From positions 1,075,408 to 1,139,407 of the forward strand of contig NZ_LR027558.1 of NCBI RefSeq assembly GCF_900605005.1: DNA of 64,000 nt. The letters run 5' to 3'. Shown here one piece after another: positions 9,089 to 16,507 of this stretch; position 1 is the first letter of the stretch, and each line of letters opens with the position of its first letter. This DNA comes from Acidipropionibacterium timonense (lineage in GTDB: Bacteria; Actinomycetota; Actinomycetes; Propionibacteriales; Propionibacteriaceae). A program made the position numbers and the translations under genes. The notes below the pieces were generated by a model that saw nothing but the letters and a program-made list of their open reading frames with translations, was not told the origin of the DNA and did no database searches.

Positions 9089-9615
9089 GCGGGAACGAGG
9101 ACGCGACGATGAACGAGTGCCAGACCTGTGGGCGTACCAATGACGCGGACGCCAATTTCTGCTCCCACTGCGGGGCCCGGTTGGGGGCCGCCGCTGGCGT
9201 CCCCGGCGACAACACCGGGGTGATCCCCATCATCGGTGACGTCGTCGGGGCGGCCAGCCAGGAGCTGCCCTCCGATGCGGTCGACGCCATCGCCGCCCTG
9301 CCCGAGGGCAATGCCCTGCTCGTCGTCGAGCGCGGTCCGAACCTCGGGGCCCGGTTCCTGCTCGACCAGGACGTCACGACGGCGGGCAGGTCGACCCATT
9401 CGGACATCTTCCTCGACGACATCACCGTCTCACGGCACCACGTGAAGTTCGTGCGGCGGGACGGCAAGGTCGTCGTCGAGGACCAGGGAAGCCTCAACGG
9501 GACCTACGTCAATCGCACCCTCGTCGACGGGACCGCCCAGTTGCGTGACGGCGACGAGGTGCAGATCGGGAAGTTCCGGATGATCTTCCACACCGGTGGG
9601 CGCGGTCGACGCTGA
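9085..9615 (+). CDS. garA: GarA/OdhI-like FHA-domain regulator with N-terminal zinc ribbon
   Basis: 176 residues. A CxxC...CxxC zinc ribbon (C12, C15, C26, C29) precedes an FHA domain with GRS (101-103), SRHH (116-119) and GSLNGTYVN (136-144). In mycobacteria and corynebacteria GarA/OdhI inhibits 2-oxoglutarate dehydrogenase and is switched by Ser/Thr kinases at an ETTS motif in the N-terminal tail. That motif is absent here; a single Thr in DNTGVIP (T44) occupies the linker and may be the phosphosite. Start by ATGA overlap with gcvH; the next gene starts in its stop codon. Regulation of central metabolism is inferred from the family. Confidence 0.88.
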   Translation: MSGNEDATMNECQTCGRTNDADANFCSHCGARLGAAAGVPGDNTGVIPIIGDVVGAASQELPSDAVDAIAALPEGNALLVVERGPNLGARFLLDQDVTTAGRSTHSDIFLDDITVSRHHVKFVRRDGKVVVEDQGSLNGTYVNRTLVDGTAQLRDGDEVQIGKFRMIFHTGGRGRR

Positions 9616-10316
9616 TGCCGGGGACCGTCCGAACCATCGGGCAGGTCATGAAGCTTCTCACCCCGGAGTTCTCGGACCTGTCGATCTCGAAGATCCGGTT
9701 CCTCGAGGCCGAGGGGCTGCTCAGCCCGGAACGGGCGCCGTCGGGGTACCGCATGTACTCCGAGCGCGACGTCGAGAGACTGCGGTACATCCTCAGCTGC
9801 CAGCGTGACCACTTCCAGCCGCTCAAGGTCATCCGGGAACACCTCGAGATGATCGACCGTGGCGAGGAGCCGCCGGCGACCTCCCAGCCCTCCCTGCCGA
9901 CGCGGCCGGAGGACGAGGAGCCGCACGAGAAGGTCGCCATCAACCGGCCCAAGGGACCGGTGCGGATGACCCGTCGTCAGCTCATCCGGGCCAGCGGAAT
10001 CACCGAGGCCACCCTCGTCGACCTCGAGCGCCACCAGTTGGTGCGTCCCAAGCAGGGGCAGAACTGGTACGGCCAGGAGGCGCTCGTCATCTGCGTGGCG
10101 ACCCGTCGGCTCGGTGTCTTCGGCATGGACAGTCGGCACATGCGGGCCGTCAAGCAGGCTGCCGAGCACGAGGCCGGTCTCATCGAGCAGGCCCTCATCC
10201 CGCACGCGAGACAGCCGGAGAAGTCCTCGAAGGTCGCCTCCGAGGTGACCCAGCTCATGATGCACGCGCACGCGGCCATGGTCTACGACCTGCTCGAGCA
10301 CTGGGCGGCCGGCTGA
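9615..10316 (+). CDS. MerR family transcriptional regulator (Rv1828-like)
   Basis: 233 residues. The winged helix-turn-helix reads RTIGQVMKLLTPEFSDLSISKIRFLEAEGLLSPER-continued by SGYRMYSERDVERLRYI, with a second HTH-like segment (MTRRQLIRASGITEATLVDLERHQLV, about 117-145) in the effector half. This matches the MerR-like protein that follows garA in actinobacteria. No Cys cluster for metal sensing is visible. The ATG at 9615 overlaps the garA stop (TGATG). Target genes unknown; autoregulation of this block is plausible. Confidence 0.88.
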   Translation: MPGTVRTIGQVMKLLTPEFSDLSISKIRFLEAEGLLSPERAPSGYRMYSERDVERLRYILSCQRDHFQPLKVIREHLEMIDRGEEPPATSQPSLPTRPEDEEPHEKVAINRPKGPVRMTRRQLIRASGITEATLVDLERHQLVRPKQGQNWYGQEALVICVATRRLGVFGMDSRHMRAVKQAAEHEAGLIEQALIPHARQPEKSSKVASEVTQLMMHAHAAMVYDLLEHWAAG

Positions 10317-10351
10317 GTGCCCTTCCCGGCGCGCCGGGTGGGTCGGCGTCG

Positions 10352-10357
10352 TACTGT
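10352..10357 (+). promoter_or_regulatory. -10 box TACTGT for leaderless bifunctional nuclease transcript
   Basis: TACTGT ends 7 bases before the ATG at 10365, placing the expected transcription start at the start codon. Confidence 0.4.
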
Positions 10358-10364
10358 GGAGCAC

Positions 10365-10826
10365 ATGGTCGAGCTCGAGGTCGAGGGCATCCGGATGGAC
10401 GGCGTCTCGCAGACGCCGATCCTGCTGCTTCGCGAGGTCGGCGGCGCCCGGTGCCTGCCCATCTGGATCGGTGCGTCCGAGGCGGCCGCGATCGCGCAGG
10501 GGATGGACGGCGTCGAGCCTCCGCGTCCGCTCACCCATGATCTCCTGGCCAGGGTGTTGCTGCTCCTGGCCGACGACCCGCCGCAGTTGTCCATCACCGG
10601 TCTGGACGACGGGGTGTGGTTCGGTCAGGTGCAGGTGGGGGCGTCGATGATCGACGCACGCCCCTCCGACCTCGTGGCGTTGTCCCTGCGGCTCCAGGTG
10701 CCGGTGCGGTGCCCGGCGAGCCTGCTCGAGGAGGCCGGCGTCATCCTCGACGGTGGGCCCCAGGACGAGGTGGAGAAGTTCCGGGAGTTCCTCGACCAGG
10801 TGAGTCCCGACGACTTCGAGGACTGA
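10365..10826 (+). CDS. Bifunctional nuclease family protein (DUF151)
   Basis: 153 residues beginning MVELEVEGIRMDGVSQTPILLLRE, with the conserved core CLPIWIGASEAAAIAQGMDGVEPPRPLTHDL and the later IDARPSDLVALSLR typical of DUF151 proteins. Plant and bacterial members have been described with DNase and RNase activity; the physiological substrate here is unknown. The upstream in-frame part (10317-10364) is basic and unlike the family, so the ATG at 10365 is chosen. It lies between two merR genes exactly as in mycobacteria. Confidence 0.87.
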   Translation: MVELEVEGIRMDGVSQTPILLLREVGGARCLPIWIGASEAAAIAQGMDGVEPPRPLTHDLLARVLLLLADDPPQLSITGLDDGVWFGQVQVGASMIDARPSDLVALSLRLQVPVRCPASLLEEAGVILDGGPQDEVEKFREFLDQVSPDDFED

Positions 10827-10830
10827 CGTG

Positions 10831-10866
10831 ACCCTCAACCCTCCACCTCGACTTGAGCTTGACCTC
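10831..10866. promoter_or_regulatory. CCTCAA/CTTGAG repeat cluster, candidate MerR operator
   Basis: The 180-bp gap before the second merR gene contains CCCTCAACC (10832-10840), CCTCGAC and then ACTTGAGC/CTTGACC, i.e. CTCAA at 10834-10838 inverted to TTGAG at 10853-10857. CTCAA/TTGAG arms are common in operators of MerR family regulators; the assignment to this gene's product is inference. Confidence 0.3.
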
Positions 10867-11006
10867 GGAGCGTTCTTCCTTGTCAGGGCGATATCGCTGG
10901 AGGGTCGTCGTCGTGGCGGCGTGGCGTCCGCCCCGCGATGGGGTCGGGCTCCTAGGTTTCCTTGCTGAGCGGGGCCGCACGGTGCGGTGTCGATGAGGTT
11001 GTCGAG

Positions 11007-11579
11007 ATGAGGACGGTCGAGATGGGCGTGAGTGGATCCGAGGCGCAGCCCAGGCGTGCCCAGGACGTCCTGTTCGAGGGCGACTTCGCCCCACTGCCCG
11101 ATGACATCGGGTTCCGTGGTCCGGTGGCCTCCGGTGCTGCCGGGATCACCTATCGACAGCTCGACTACTGGGCCCGCACGGGCCTCGTCCGCCCCGAGAT
11201 CCGTGGCGCCCGCGGGTCGGGCACGCAGCGGCTGTACTCCTTCCGCGACATCCTCATGCTCAAGGTCGTCAAGCGGCTCCTCGACGCCGGCGTCTCCCTG
11301 CAGCAGATCCGGGTGGCGATCGACCACCTGCGCGCGAACGGGGTCGAGGACCTCACCCGCGTGACCCTCATGAGTGACGGCGTGTCGGTGTACGAGTGCA
11401 CCTCGGACAACGAGGTCATCGACCTACTGCGCGGTGGTCAGGGCATGTTCGCCATCGCCCTGGGCGGGGTGTGGCGTGATGTTCAGGGGAGTCTGTCGCA
11501 GCTGCCGCGGGAGCACGTCGAGGAGGACGTCGCCGTCGACGAGCTGTCCGAGCGTCGTCGGGCGCGTCGCGTCGGCTGA
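11007..11579 (+). CDS. MerR family transcriptional regulator (Rv1830-like)
   Basis: 190 residues with one winged HTH: ITYRQLDYWARTGLVRPEIRG...GTQRLYSFRDILMLKVVKRLLDAGVSLQQIRVAIDHLR at about 50-115, then a dimerisation/effector part (VSVYECTSDNEVIDLLRGGQGMFAIALGGV). Two ATGs fit (11007 and 11022), each with a GAGG about 8 bases before; 11007 is used. The 3' end is unusual: the stop codon lies inside the first copy of a 26-bp tandem array. Ends the conserved garA cluster. Confidence 0.87.
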   Translation: MRTVEMGVSGSEAQPRRAQDVLFEGDFAPLPDDIGFRGPVASGAAGITYRQLDYWARTGLVRPEIRGARGSGTQRLYSFRDILMLKVVKRLLDAGVSLQQIRVAIDHLRANGVEDLTRVTLMSDGVSVYECTSDNEVIDLLRGGQGMFAIALGGVWRDVQGSLSQLPREHVEEDVAVDELSERRRARRVG

Positions 11580-11707
11580 CGCGCGTGGGATGTCGCGTCG
11601 GCTGACGCGCGTGGGATGTCGCGTCGGCTGACGCGCGTGGGATGTCGCGTCGGCTGACGCGCGTGGGATGTCGCGTCGGCTGACGCGCGTGGGATGTCGC
11701 GTCGGCT
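11571..11707 (+). repeat. 26-bp tandem array, five copies, starting at the merR stop codon
   Basis: The unit gtcggctgacgcgcgtgg+gatgtcgc starts at 11571, 11597, 11623, 11649 and 11675 without any mismatch, and a partial sixth copy begins at 11701. Copy one contains the last codons and the TGA (11577-11579) of the preceding gene. Across each junction CGCGTC-GGCT-GACGCG can form a 6-bp hairpin, so the array is a row of hairpins. It may serve as a terminator cluster, or it may simply be replication slippage. Confidence 0.95.
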
Positions 11708-11770
11708 CATGGCCGAAGGGCCCCGCCACGGGCCCGGCCCATGACATGATCGGCCCCGAAAGGAGTCGAC

Positions 11771-13117
11771 GTGAAGGACGCCCTCGCCAGGATCAAGGCC
11801 CGCCCGTGGATCGCACACATCCTCCGGGCCAACACGCGGTTCAACCGACGGCTCGGGAACCACTTCGCGGCGTCGATCACCTATTTCACGGTGTTGGCGA
11901 TGGTGCCGGTCATCGCCTTCGCGTTCTCCCTGCTCTCCCTGGTCCTCACCCGGATCCGTCCGGATCTGCTCGACGTCGTCAAGCGTCTCGTCGCGGACTC
12001 GCTGTCCTCGGGCGGCGGGGCCGACAAGGTGTCAAGTCTCATCGACTCGTCCCTGGCGACGACCGGGTCGGGCTGGACCCTCGCCGTGACGATGCTCACC
12101 GCCCTGTGGGCCGGGATCGGCTGGATCGGCAATCTGCGCCAGGGTGTGCGCTCCCAGTGGGACCCGGACTTCGACATGGTCACCGACAACCGCGGGTTCC
12201 TCTGGGCCAAGCTCTTCGACATGCTGGCCTTCCTCGGCCTGCTCGTGGCCCTGCTGCTCACCGTCGCCACCTCCCAGGTGGGGTCCTCGGCGGCCGGGTG
12301 GATCGCCCGGGTGACCCATCTGGACGACGTTCCGGGCCATGGCGTCCTCCTCACGCTGGCGGCCCTGATCGTGTCGACGGCGGCCGGCTGGATCCTCTTC
12401 ATGTTCCTCTTCAGTGTGCTGCCACGTGGACGACGCAACTGGCGGGCCATCATTCGTGGATCGCTCATTGCCGGCCTCCTGCTGGGGTTGCTCCAGGTCG
12501 GCGCCGGGTACCTCGTGCGGGCCTTCTCCTCGAACAAGGCGGTCCAGGCCTTCGGCTCGATCATCATCGTCATGTTGGTGTTCAACCTCCTGGCCCGACT
12601 CATCCTCCTCATCTCGGCATGGACGGCGACGACCGATCAGCCGGCCGTGGCGGGGGAGTGGAACGACTGCGACGAGCCCCTCCTCGGCCGCGACGACACG
12701 TGGACCAGCGAGGGACACTGGGAGGCGGCCCTGGCCGATCGTGCCCGCAAGGAGGCGGACAAGCAGGAGGCCGACACCGAGGACGCCACGGGCGCCCCGA
12801 CGGCTGACGGTCCCGACGGGGACGGAGCCACCGCCGAGGGTGCCGAGGAGTCGGAGCCGCCCGTCGTCCTCACCTCCGTGTCGGGCGGGCACACGGACGG
12901 ATCGGGCACACCGGCCTCGTCGATGTCGGGGGTGACGTCGCGTCTCATCCACCGTCCCCGACGTGCCGGGACGGTGACTCCCCTCGACCTGCCCACGCAG
13001 GTGACCGAACCGCGGCGCCGCAGGACCGCCATCGGCGCCGGGATCGCCGGTGCCGTGGGGCTGGGAGCGGCCGCCGCCGTCACCGCCGTGCTGCGGGGCC
13101 GCCGTCACGACCGGTAG
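11771..13117 (+). CDS. YihY/virulence factor BrkB family membrane protein
   Basis: 448 residues. The first 290 form the YihY/BrkB domain with about six membrane helices (HFAASITYFTVLAMVPVIAF, then the TLAVTMLTALWAGIGWIGNLRQGV region, VGAGYLVRAFSSNKAVQAFG). A long acidic, Ala/Gly/Thr-rich tail (about 300-410) probably lies in the cytoplasm. It ends with a Gly/Ala-rich hydrophobic stretch (IGAGIAGAVGLGAAAAVTAV) and RGRRHDR. The family was once called RNase BN in error; the transport or envelope role is unknown. AAGGAG lies 6 bases before the GTG start. Confidence 0.88.
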   Translation: MKDALARIKARPWIAHILRANTRFNRRLGNHFAASITYFTVLAMVPVIAFAFSLLSLVLTRIRPDLLDVVKRLVADSLSSGGGADKVSSLIDSSLATTGSGWTLAVTMLTALWAGIGWIGNLRQGVRSQWDPDFDMVTDNRGFLWAKLFDMLAFLGLLVALLLTVATSQVGSSAAGWIARVTHLDDVPGHGVLLTLAALIVSTAAGWILFMFLFSVLPRGRRNWRAIIRGSLIAGLLLGLLQVGAGYLVRAFSSNKAVQAFGSIIIVMLVFNLLARLILLISAWTATTDQPAVAGEWNDCDEPLLGRDDTWTSEGHWEAALADRARKEADKQEADTEDATGAPTADGPDGDGATAEGAEESEPPVVLTSVSGGHTDGSGTPASSMSGVTSRLIHRPRRAGTVTPLDLPTQVTEPRRRRTAIGAGIAGAVGLGAAAAVTAVLRGRRHDR

Positions 13118-13141
13118 CGGCGAGCGGTCACCCCCATGCAC

Positions 13142-13172
13142 GTCGGCCCCCTTCCGTGGGAAGGGGGCCGAC
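13142..13172. terminator. Bidirectional terminator between yihY and pfp
   Basis: GTCGGCCCCCTTC pairs perfectly with GAAGGGGGCCGAC (13-bp stem, loop of 5). It lies between the convergent ends of the yihY and pfp genes and so can serve both strands. Confidence 0.8.
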
Positions 13173-13203
13173 TCGTCGATGACGTGGGCAGCAGCTGCCG
13201 GGA

Positions 13204-14406
13204 TCAGGCCTGGCCGATCTCCTCGAGCATCTGCGTGTACCAGGGCAGGGTGACGTCGAAGGGCTTGCCACCCTTGATCCGGTCGAAGGCGATGTTGGTG
13301 AGCACGTCACCGTTCTCCTCGTCCTGACCGATGACGCCGGGCCTGCCGGCCAGGGCGCACTCGACGGCCAGGTCGGTGCACCGGAAGATGAGCTCGAGGT
13401 CGGCCTCGTTCGAGGCGGCCGAGCGCGAGAAGTACCCGGACTTCTGCACCATGACCTTCTCGGCCTTGAGCTTGGCGGCGAACTGCTTGCCGAACCACGC
13501 CCCGGGGTTGATCTTGTCGAGCTTGACGTGGCCGAAGGGGTCACGCGGGACCTCCTCGCCGGCGCGCTCGAGCTCGGCGATGATGGAGTCGAGTCCGGCT
13601 CCCTCGGACAGGAAGATCGTCACATTGCCGACCTCGTCCATGATCGTGTTGAGGCGCTCGGCCTCGGCGTCCAGATCGATGTGGGCCTCGGGCACGTACA
13701 CGGCGTGCACGTCCCAGGCCTCCTTCGACAGGCCGATCTCGGGCAGCCACTCCTGCTCGTCGAGCCATTCGCGGTACTTGGCGGCGGTGGCGGCGGTGAG
13801 CCAGCCACAGTTGCGGCCCATGACCTCGTGGACGATGAGCATCCGCGACCCGGAGTTGTGCTCGCCGACGATGTTGCGGGCGAAGATCGACCCCTGCTCG
13901 GCGGCGGTCCACGCCCCGAGCGACTGACGGATGGGGACGACGTCGTTGTCGATGGTCTTGGGCAGACCGACGACGGTGAGGCCGTAGTCGTTCTCGGCCA
14001 GGTAGGCGGCCAGATCGGCGGCGGTGGTGTTGGTGTCGTCACCACCGATGGTGTGCAGGACGTCGACCCCGTCGGCGACGAGACGGTCGGCGGCGACCTT
14101 GAGCGGGTCATCCCCCTCGGCTACGAGGCCGCGCTTGACGAGATCGTCCTTGTTGGTGAGCTTGACGCGGGAGTTGCCGATGGGCGAGCCGCCGAACTTC
14201 GTGAGCAGGTCGGCCTTCTGGCGGACGGCGTCGGTCACGGTGAGGTAGTCGCCCTTGAGGAGACCCTGGTACCCGTGACGGTAGGCGATGATCTCGATGT
14301 CGGGGGCGACCTCGGTGTAACGCTTGATGAGACCGGCGATCGCCGTCGACAGGCAGGGAGCGAAGCCGCCTGCGGTGAGCAGGGCGACCTTCTTGACCTC
14401 GGCCAT
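13204..14406 (-). CDS. pfp: Pyrophosphate-dependent 6-phosphofructokinase
   Basis: Interconverts fructose 6-phosphate and fructose 1,6-bisphosphate using pyrophosphate instead of ATP, in the cytosol. The decisive motif is GGDDTN at 121-126: Asp at the fourth position is typical of the PPi-type enzyme, where ATP-type enzymes have GGDG. The catalytic segment PKTIDND lies at 149-155 and MGRNCGWL follows. 400 residues, close to the known propionibacterial enzyme. The start is the ATG at 14406, preceded by AAAGG; the frame runs further upstream without a site. Together with the PPi-PEPCK gene it indicates a pyrophosphate-based central metabolism. Confidence 0.95.
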   Translation of the reverse strand: MAEVKKVALLTAGGFAPCLSTAIAGLIKRYTEVAPDIEIIAYRHGYQGLLKGDYLTVTDAVRQKADLLTKFGGSPIGNSRVKLTNKDDLVKRGLVAEGDDPLKVAADRLVADGVDVLHTIGGDDTNTTAADLAAYLAENDYGLTVVGLPKTIDNDVVPIRQSLGAWTAAEQGSIFARNIVGEHNSGSRMLIVHEVMGRNCGWLTAATAAKYREWLDEQEWLPEIGLSKEAWDVHAVYVPEAHIDLDAEAERLNTIMDEVGNVTIFLSEGAGLDSIIAELERAGEEVPRDPFGHVKLDKINPGAWFGKQFAAKLKAEKVMVQKSGYFSRSAASNEADLELIFRCTDLAVECALAGRPGVIGQDEENGDVLTNIAFDRIKGGKPFDVTLPWYTQMLEEIGQA

Positions 14407-14448
14407 GGTTGCGTGACCTTTCTTCTCAGGATGGTTGTCAGGGCTCAG

Positions 14449-14523
14449 CCTACCCATCGCCTATCGGCTGGGGGCCTACCCATCGCCTCCCGGCTGGGGG
14501 CCCACCCATCACCTCCCGGGTGA
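14449..14523 (+). repeat. 26-bp tandem repeat upstream of pfp
   Basis: Units begin at 14449, 14475 and 14501: cctacccatcgcctatcggc+tggggg, then cctacccatcgcctcccggc+tggggg, then a diverged cccacccatcacctcccggg. They fill the intergenic space between the divergent pfp and TadE-like genes, where both promoters should be. No function is visible. Confidence 0.85.
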
Positions 14524-14586
14524 ACGCTCGGCGAACTCTGTCGACGTACCCTTCCACCTGCTCCCGGGATGGGTTGGGCTGACCTC

Positions 14587-15030
14587 ATGGACCCGACACC
14601 CACCCCGCTCTCTCGCCGACCTCACACGGGTCGGGTGACCACCGATCGTGGGGCCTCGATCTCGACCGCCCTGACCCTCCTGTTCCCGGTGCTGCTCCTC
14701 GCCGGTGGGCTTGCCGTCGACGGCGCCGTCCAGGCCCGCGCGGCCTCGTGGGCACACGCCGTCGCCTCCACCGCGTCGAGGTCCGGGTGCGAGGCGGCGT
14801 CCGGCCGACACCTCGCCGGGGACCCGGTCGGACCGGAGGCCGGCCGAGCCGAGGCGCTCCGGACGGCGTCGGAGCTGCTGGACGCCCAGGGCCGGGCGAC
14901 GGTGAACCGGACCGGACCCAGGCTCGTCGTCGAGGTGACGGTGAGCCGCCCGACCGTCGTCCTGGGGGTCGTCGGGTTGCGCCGGGTCCGGGGGACGGCC
15001 TCGGCCAGCTGCGCGCTCAGCCCCCGCTGA
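14587..15030 (+). CDS. TadE/TadG-like secreted or pseudopilin-type protein
   Basis: 147 residues. After a short basic head comes TTDRGASISTALTLLFPVLLLAGGLAVDGAVQARAA, the layout of TadE/TadG-like proteins (Gly before a hydrophobic helix). A small extracytoplasmic domain with two Cys residues and an Arg/Val-rich end follows. No other tad genes are in the window, so a role in pili is not supported; secretion or membrane anchoring is the safe statement. The ATG at 14587 is used; a GTG at 14635 just before TTDRG is an alternative. Confidence 0.6.
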   Translation: MDPTPTPLSRRPHTGRVTTDRGASISTALTLLFPVLLLAGGLAVDGAVQARAASWAHAVASTASRSGCEAASGRHLAGDPVGPEAGRAEALRTASELLDAQGRATVNRTGPRLVVEVTVSRPTVVLGVVGLRRVRGTASASCALSPR

Positions 15031-15036
15031 CCGGCC

Positions 15037-15042
15037 TAGGAT
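15037..15042 (+). promoter_or_regulatory. -10 box TAGGAT for leaderless yrdC/yciO transcript
   Basis: TAGGAT ends 6 bases before the ATG at 15049; the GGGGGA between them is too close to the start to work as a ribosome site, which also favours leaderless initiation. Confidence 0.45.
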
Positions 15043-15048
15043 GGGGGA

Positions 15049-15669
15049 ATGGCCCACTACTACCCCGTGCATCCGGTCAATCCGCAGCGACGCTCACTCA
15101 ACCAGGTCGTCGACATCCTGCATGACGGGGGGCTCATCGCCTACCCGACCGACTCGGGTTATGCCTTCGGCTGCCGGCTGGGCAACAAGGAGGCGCTGGA
15201 ACGGATCCGGGGCATCCGCAAACTCTCCGACAAGCACCACTTCACCCTCGTCATGAGCGAGTTCGCCCAGGTCGGCCAGTACGTGCAGATGGAGAACTGG
15301 GTGTTCCGGGCCATCAAGTCGGCCGTGCCGGGCCGCTACACCTTCATCCTCCGGGCCACCCGGGACGTCCCCAAGGTCATGCTCCACCCCAAGAAGCACA
15401 CCGTCGGGGTGCGCGTGCCCGACCACGTCACCGCCCTGGCCCTCATGGACGCCCTCGGCGAGCCCATCGTCTCGTCGACCCTCATCCTGCCCGGCGAGGA
15501 CCTGCCGATGACCGATGGCTGGCAGGTCAAGGAGACCCTCGACACCGACGTCGACGCCGTCATCGACTCGGGCGACTGCGGGATCGAACCGACGACGGTC
15601 GTCGACTTCAGTTCCGGGGAGACCGTCATCACCCGCCTGGGTGCCGGCGACCCCACCCCCTTCGAATGA
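15049..15669 (+). CDS. YrdC/YciO-type threonylcarbamoyl-AMP synthase family protein
   Basis: 206 residues of the Sua5/YrdC/YciO fold. The nucleotide-binding start reads GGLIAYPTDSGYAFGCRLGN, followed by RIRGIRKLSDKHHFTLVM and VGVRVPDHVTALALM; the end VDFSSGETVITRLGAGD fits YciO-type members. Sua5/TsaC makes the precursor for t6A in tRNA. YciO paralogues have weaker or unclear activity, so the exact role is uncertain. It stands alone with its own -10 box and is followed 28 bp later by the MTA/SAH nucleosidase gene. Confidence 0.85.
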   Translation: MAHYYPVHPVNPQRRSLNQVVDILHDGGLIAYPTDSGYAFGCRLGNKEALERIRGIRKLSDKHHFTLVMSEFAQVGQYVQMENWVFRAIKSAVPGRYTFILRATRDVPKVMLHPKKHTVGVRVPDHVTALALMDALGEPIVSSTLILPGEDLPMTDGWQVKETLDTDVDAVIDSGDCGIEPTTVVDFSSGETVITRLGAGDPTPFE

Positions 15670-15697
15670 CCAGACCTCGAGCGGACGGACGAACCTC

Positions 15698-16414
15698 GTG
15701 ACCCTCTCCCTCACCGGACCGATCGGCCTCATGGGCGCCATGGAGGCCGAGGTGCGCCTCATCCACGCCGACCTCGCCGAGGTGCGCGATCTGCCCGCGC
15801 CGTGTCCTCTCGTCAGCGGCCTGCTCGACGGCGTCCCGGTGCTGCTGGCGCGCTGCGGGATGGGCAAGGTCAACGCGGCGCTCGCCACCAGTGCCCTGGT
15901 CCAGTCCGGGGCCGGGTGCATCGTCTTCACCGGCGTCGCGGGGGCCGCCGGGCCGGGCCTGGGGGTCGGTGACGTCGTCGTCGGGGACAGGTTCGTCCAG
16001 CACGACGCCGACGAGACGGCCTTCGGACGAAGGATCGGCGCCGTCCCCGGGGAGCCCGACGACTGGTGTCCCGACGCCGCTCTGGCCGCGCTCGTCCTCG
16101 ACTGCGCCCGCGAGGTCTTCGGGGACGACCGCAAGGTCGTCACGGGGACCATCGCCAGCGGCGACCAGTTCATCGCCGACCCGGCCAAGGTGGCGTGGCT
16201 GCACGACGAGTTCGACGCCCAGGCGGTCGAGATGGAGGGGGCCGCGCTGGCCCAGGCCGCGTCCCACCTCGGCGTGCCCTTCGCCGTCGTCCGCGTGCTC
16301 TCTGACTCGGCCGACGGCACCGCCGCGACCGACTTCCCGGCCTTCCTGGCCGACGCCGCCCGTCACGACCGCGACCTGGCGCGGAGGGTCGTCGCGAGGC
16401 TCGCCGCGTCCTGA
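15698..16414 (+). CDS. mtnN: 5'-methylthioadenosine/S-adenosylhomocysteine nucleosidase
   Basis: 238 residues. Splits MTA or SAH into adenine and the thio-sugar, recycling the products of SAM use. It begins GPIGLMGAMEAEV, where the Glu of AMEAE is the family's water-activating residue. The purine-site segment AVEMEGAALAQ and the catalytic Asp in VRVLSDSADG are also present. The GTG at 15698 gives a short natural lead-in; ATG 15731 would cut into the first strand. It ends convergent with the kinase-like gene on the other strand. Confidence 0.9.
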   Translation: MTLSLTGPIGLMGAMEAEVRLIHADLAEVRDLPAPCPLVSGLLDGVPVLLARCGMGKVNAALATSALVQSGAGCIVFTGVAGAAGPGLGVGDVVVGDRFVQHDADETAFGRRIGAVPGEPDDWCPDAALAALVLDCAREVFGDDRKVVTGTIASGDQFIADPAKVAWLHDEFDAQAVEMEGAALAQAASHLGVPFAVVRVLSDSADGTAATDFPAFLADAARHDRDLARRVVARLAAS

Positions 16415-16507
16415 CCGGGCCGCCTGCCGCGGGCTCACCACGTCCGGAACCGGGGGTGTGGCTGCGGCGCGTGGGCGTGGGAGCGGGCGCGTCACCCCGC
16501 GGTGAGG

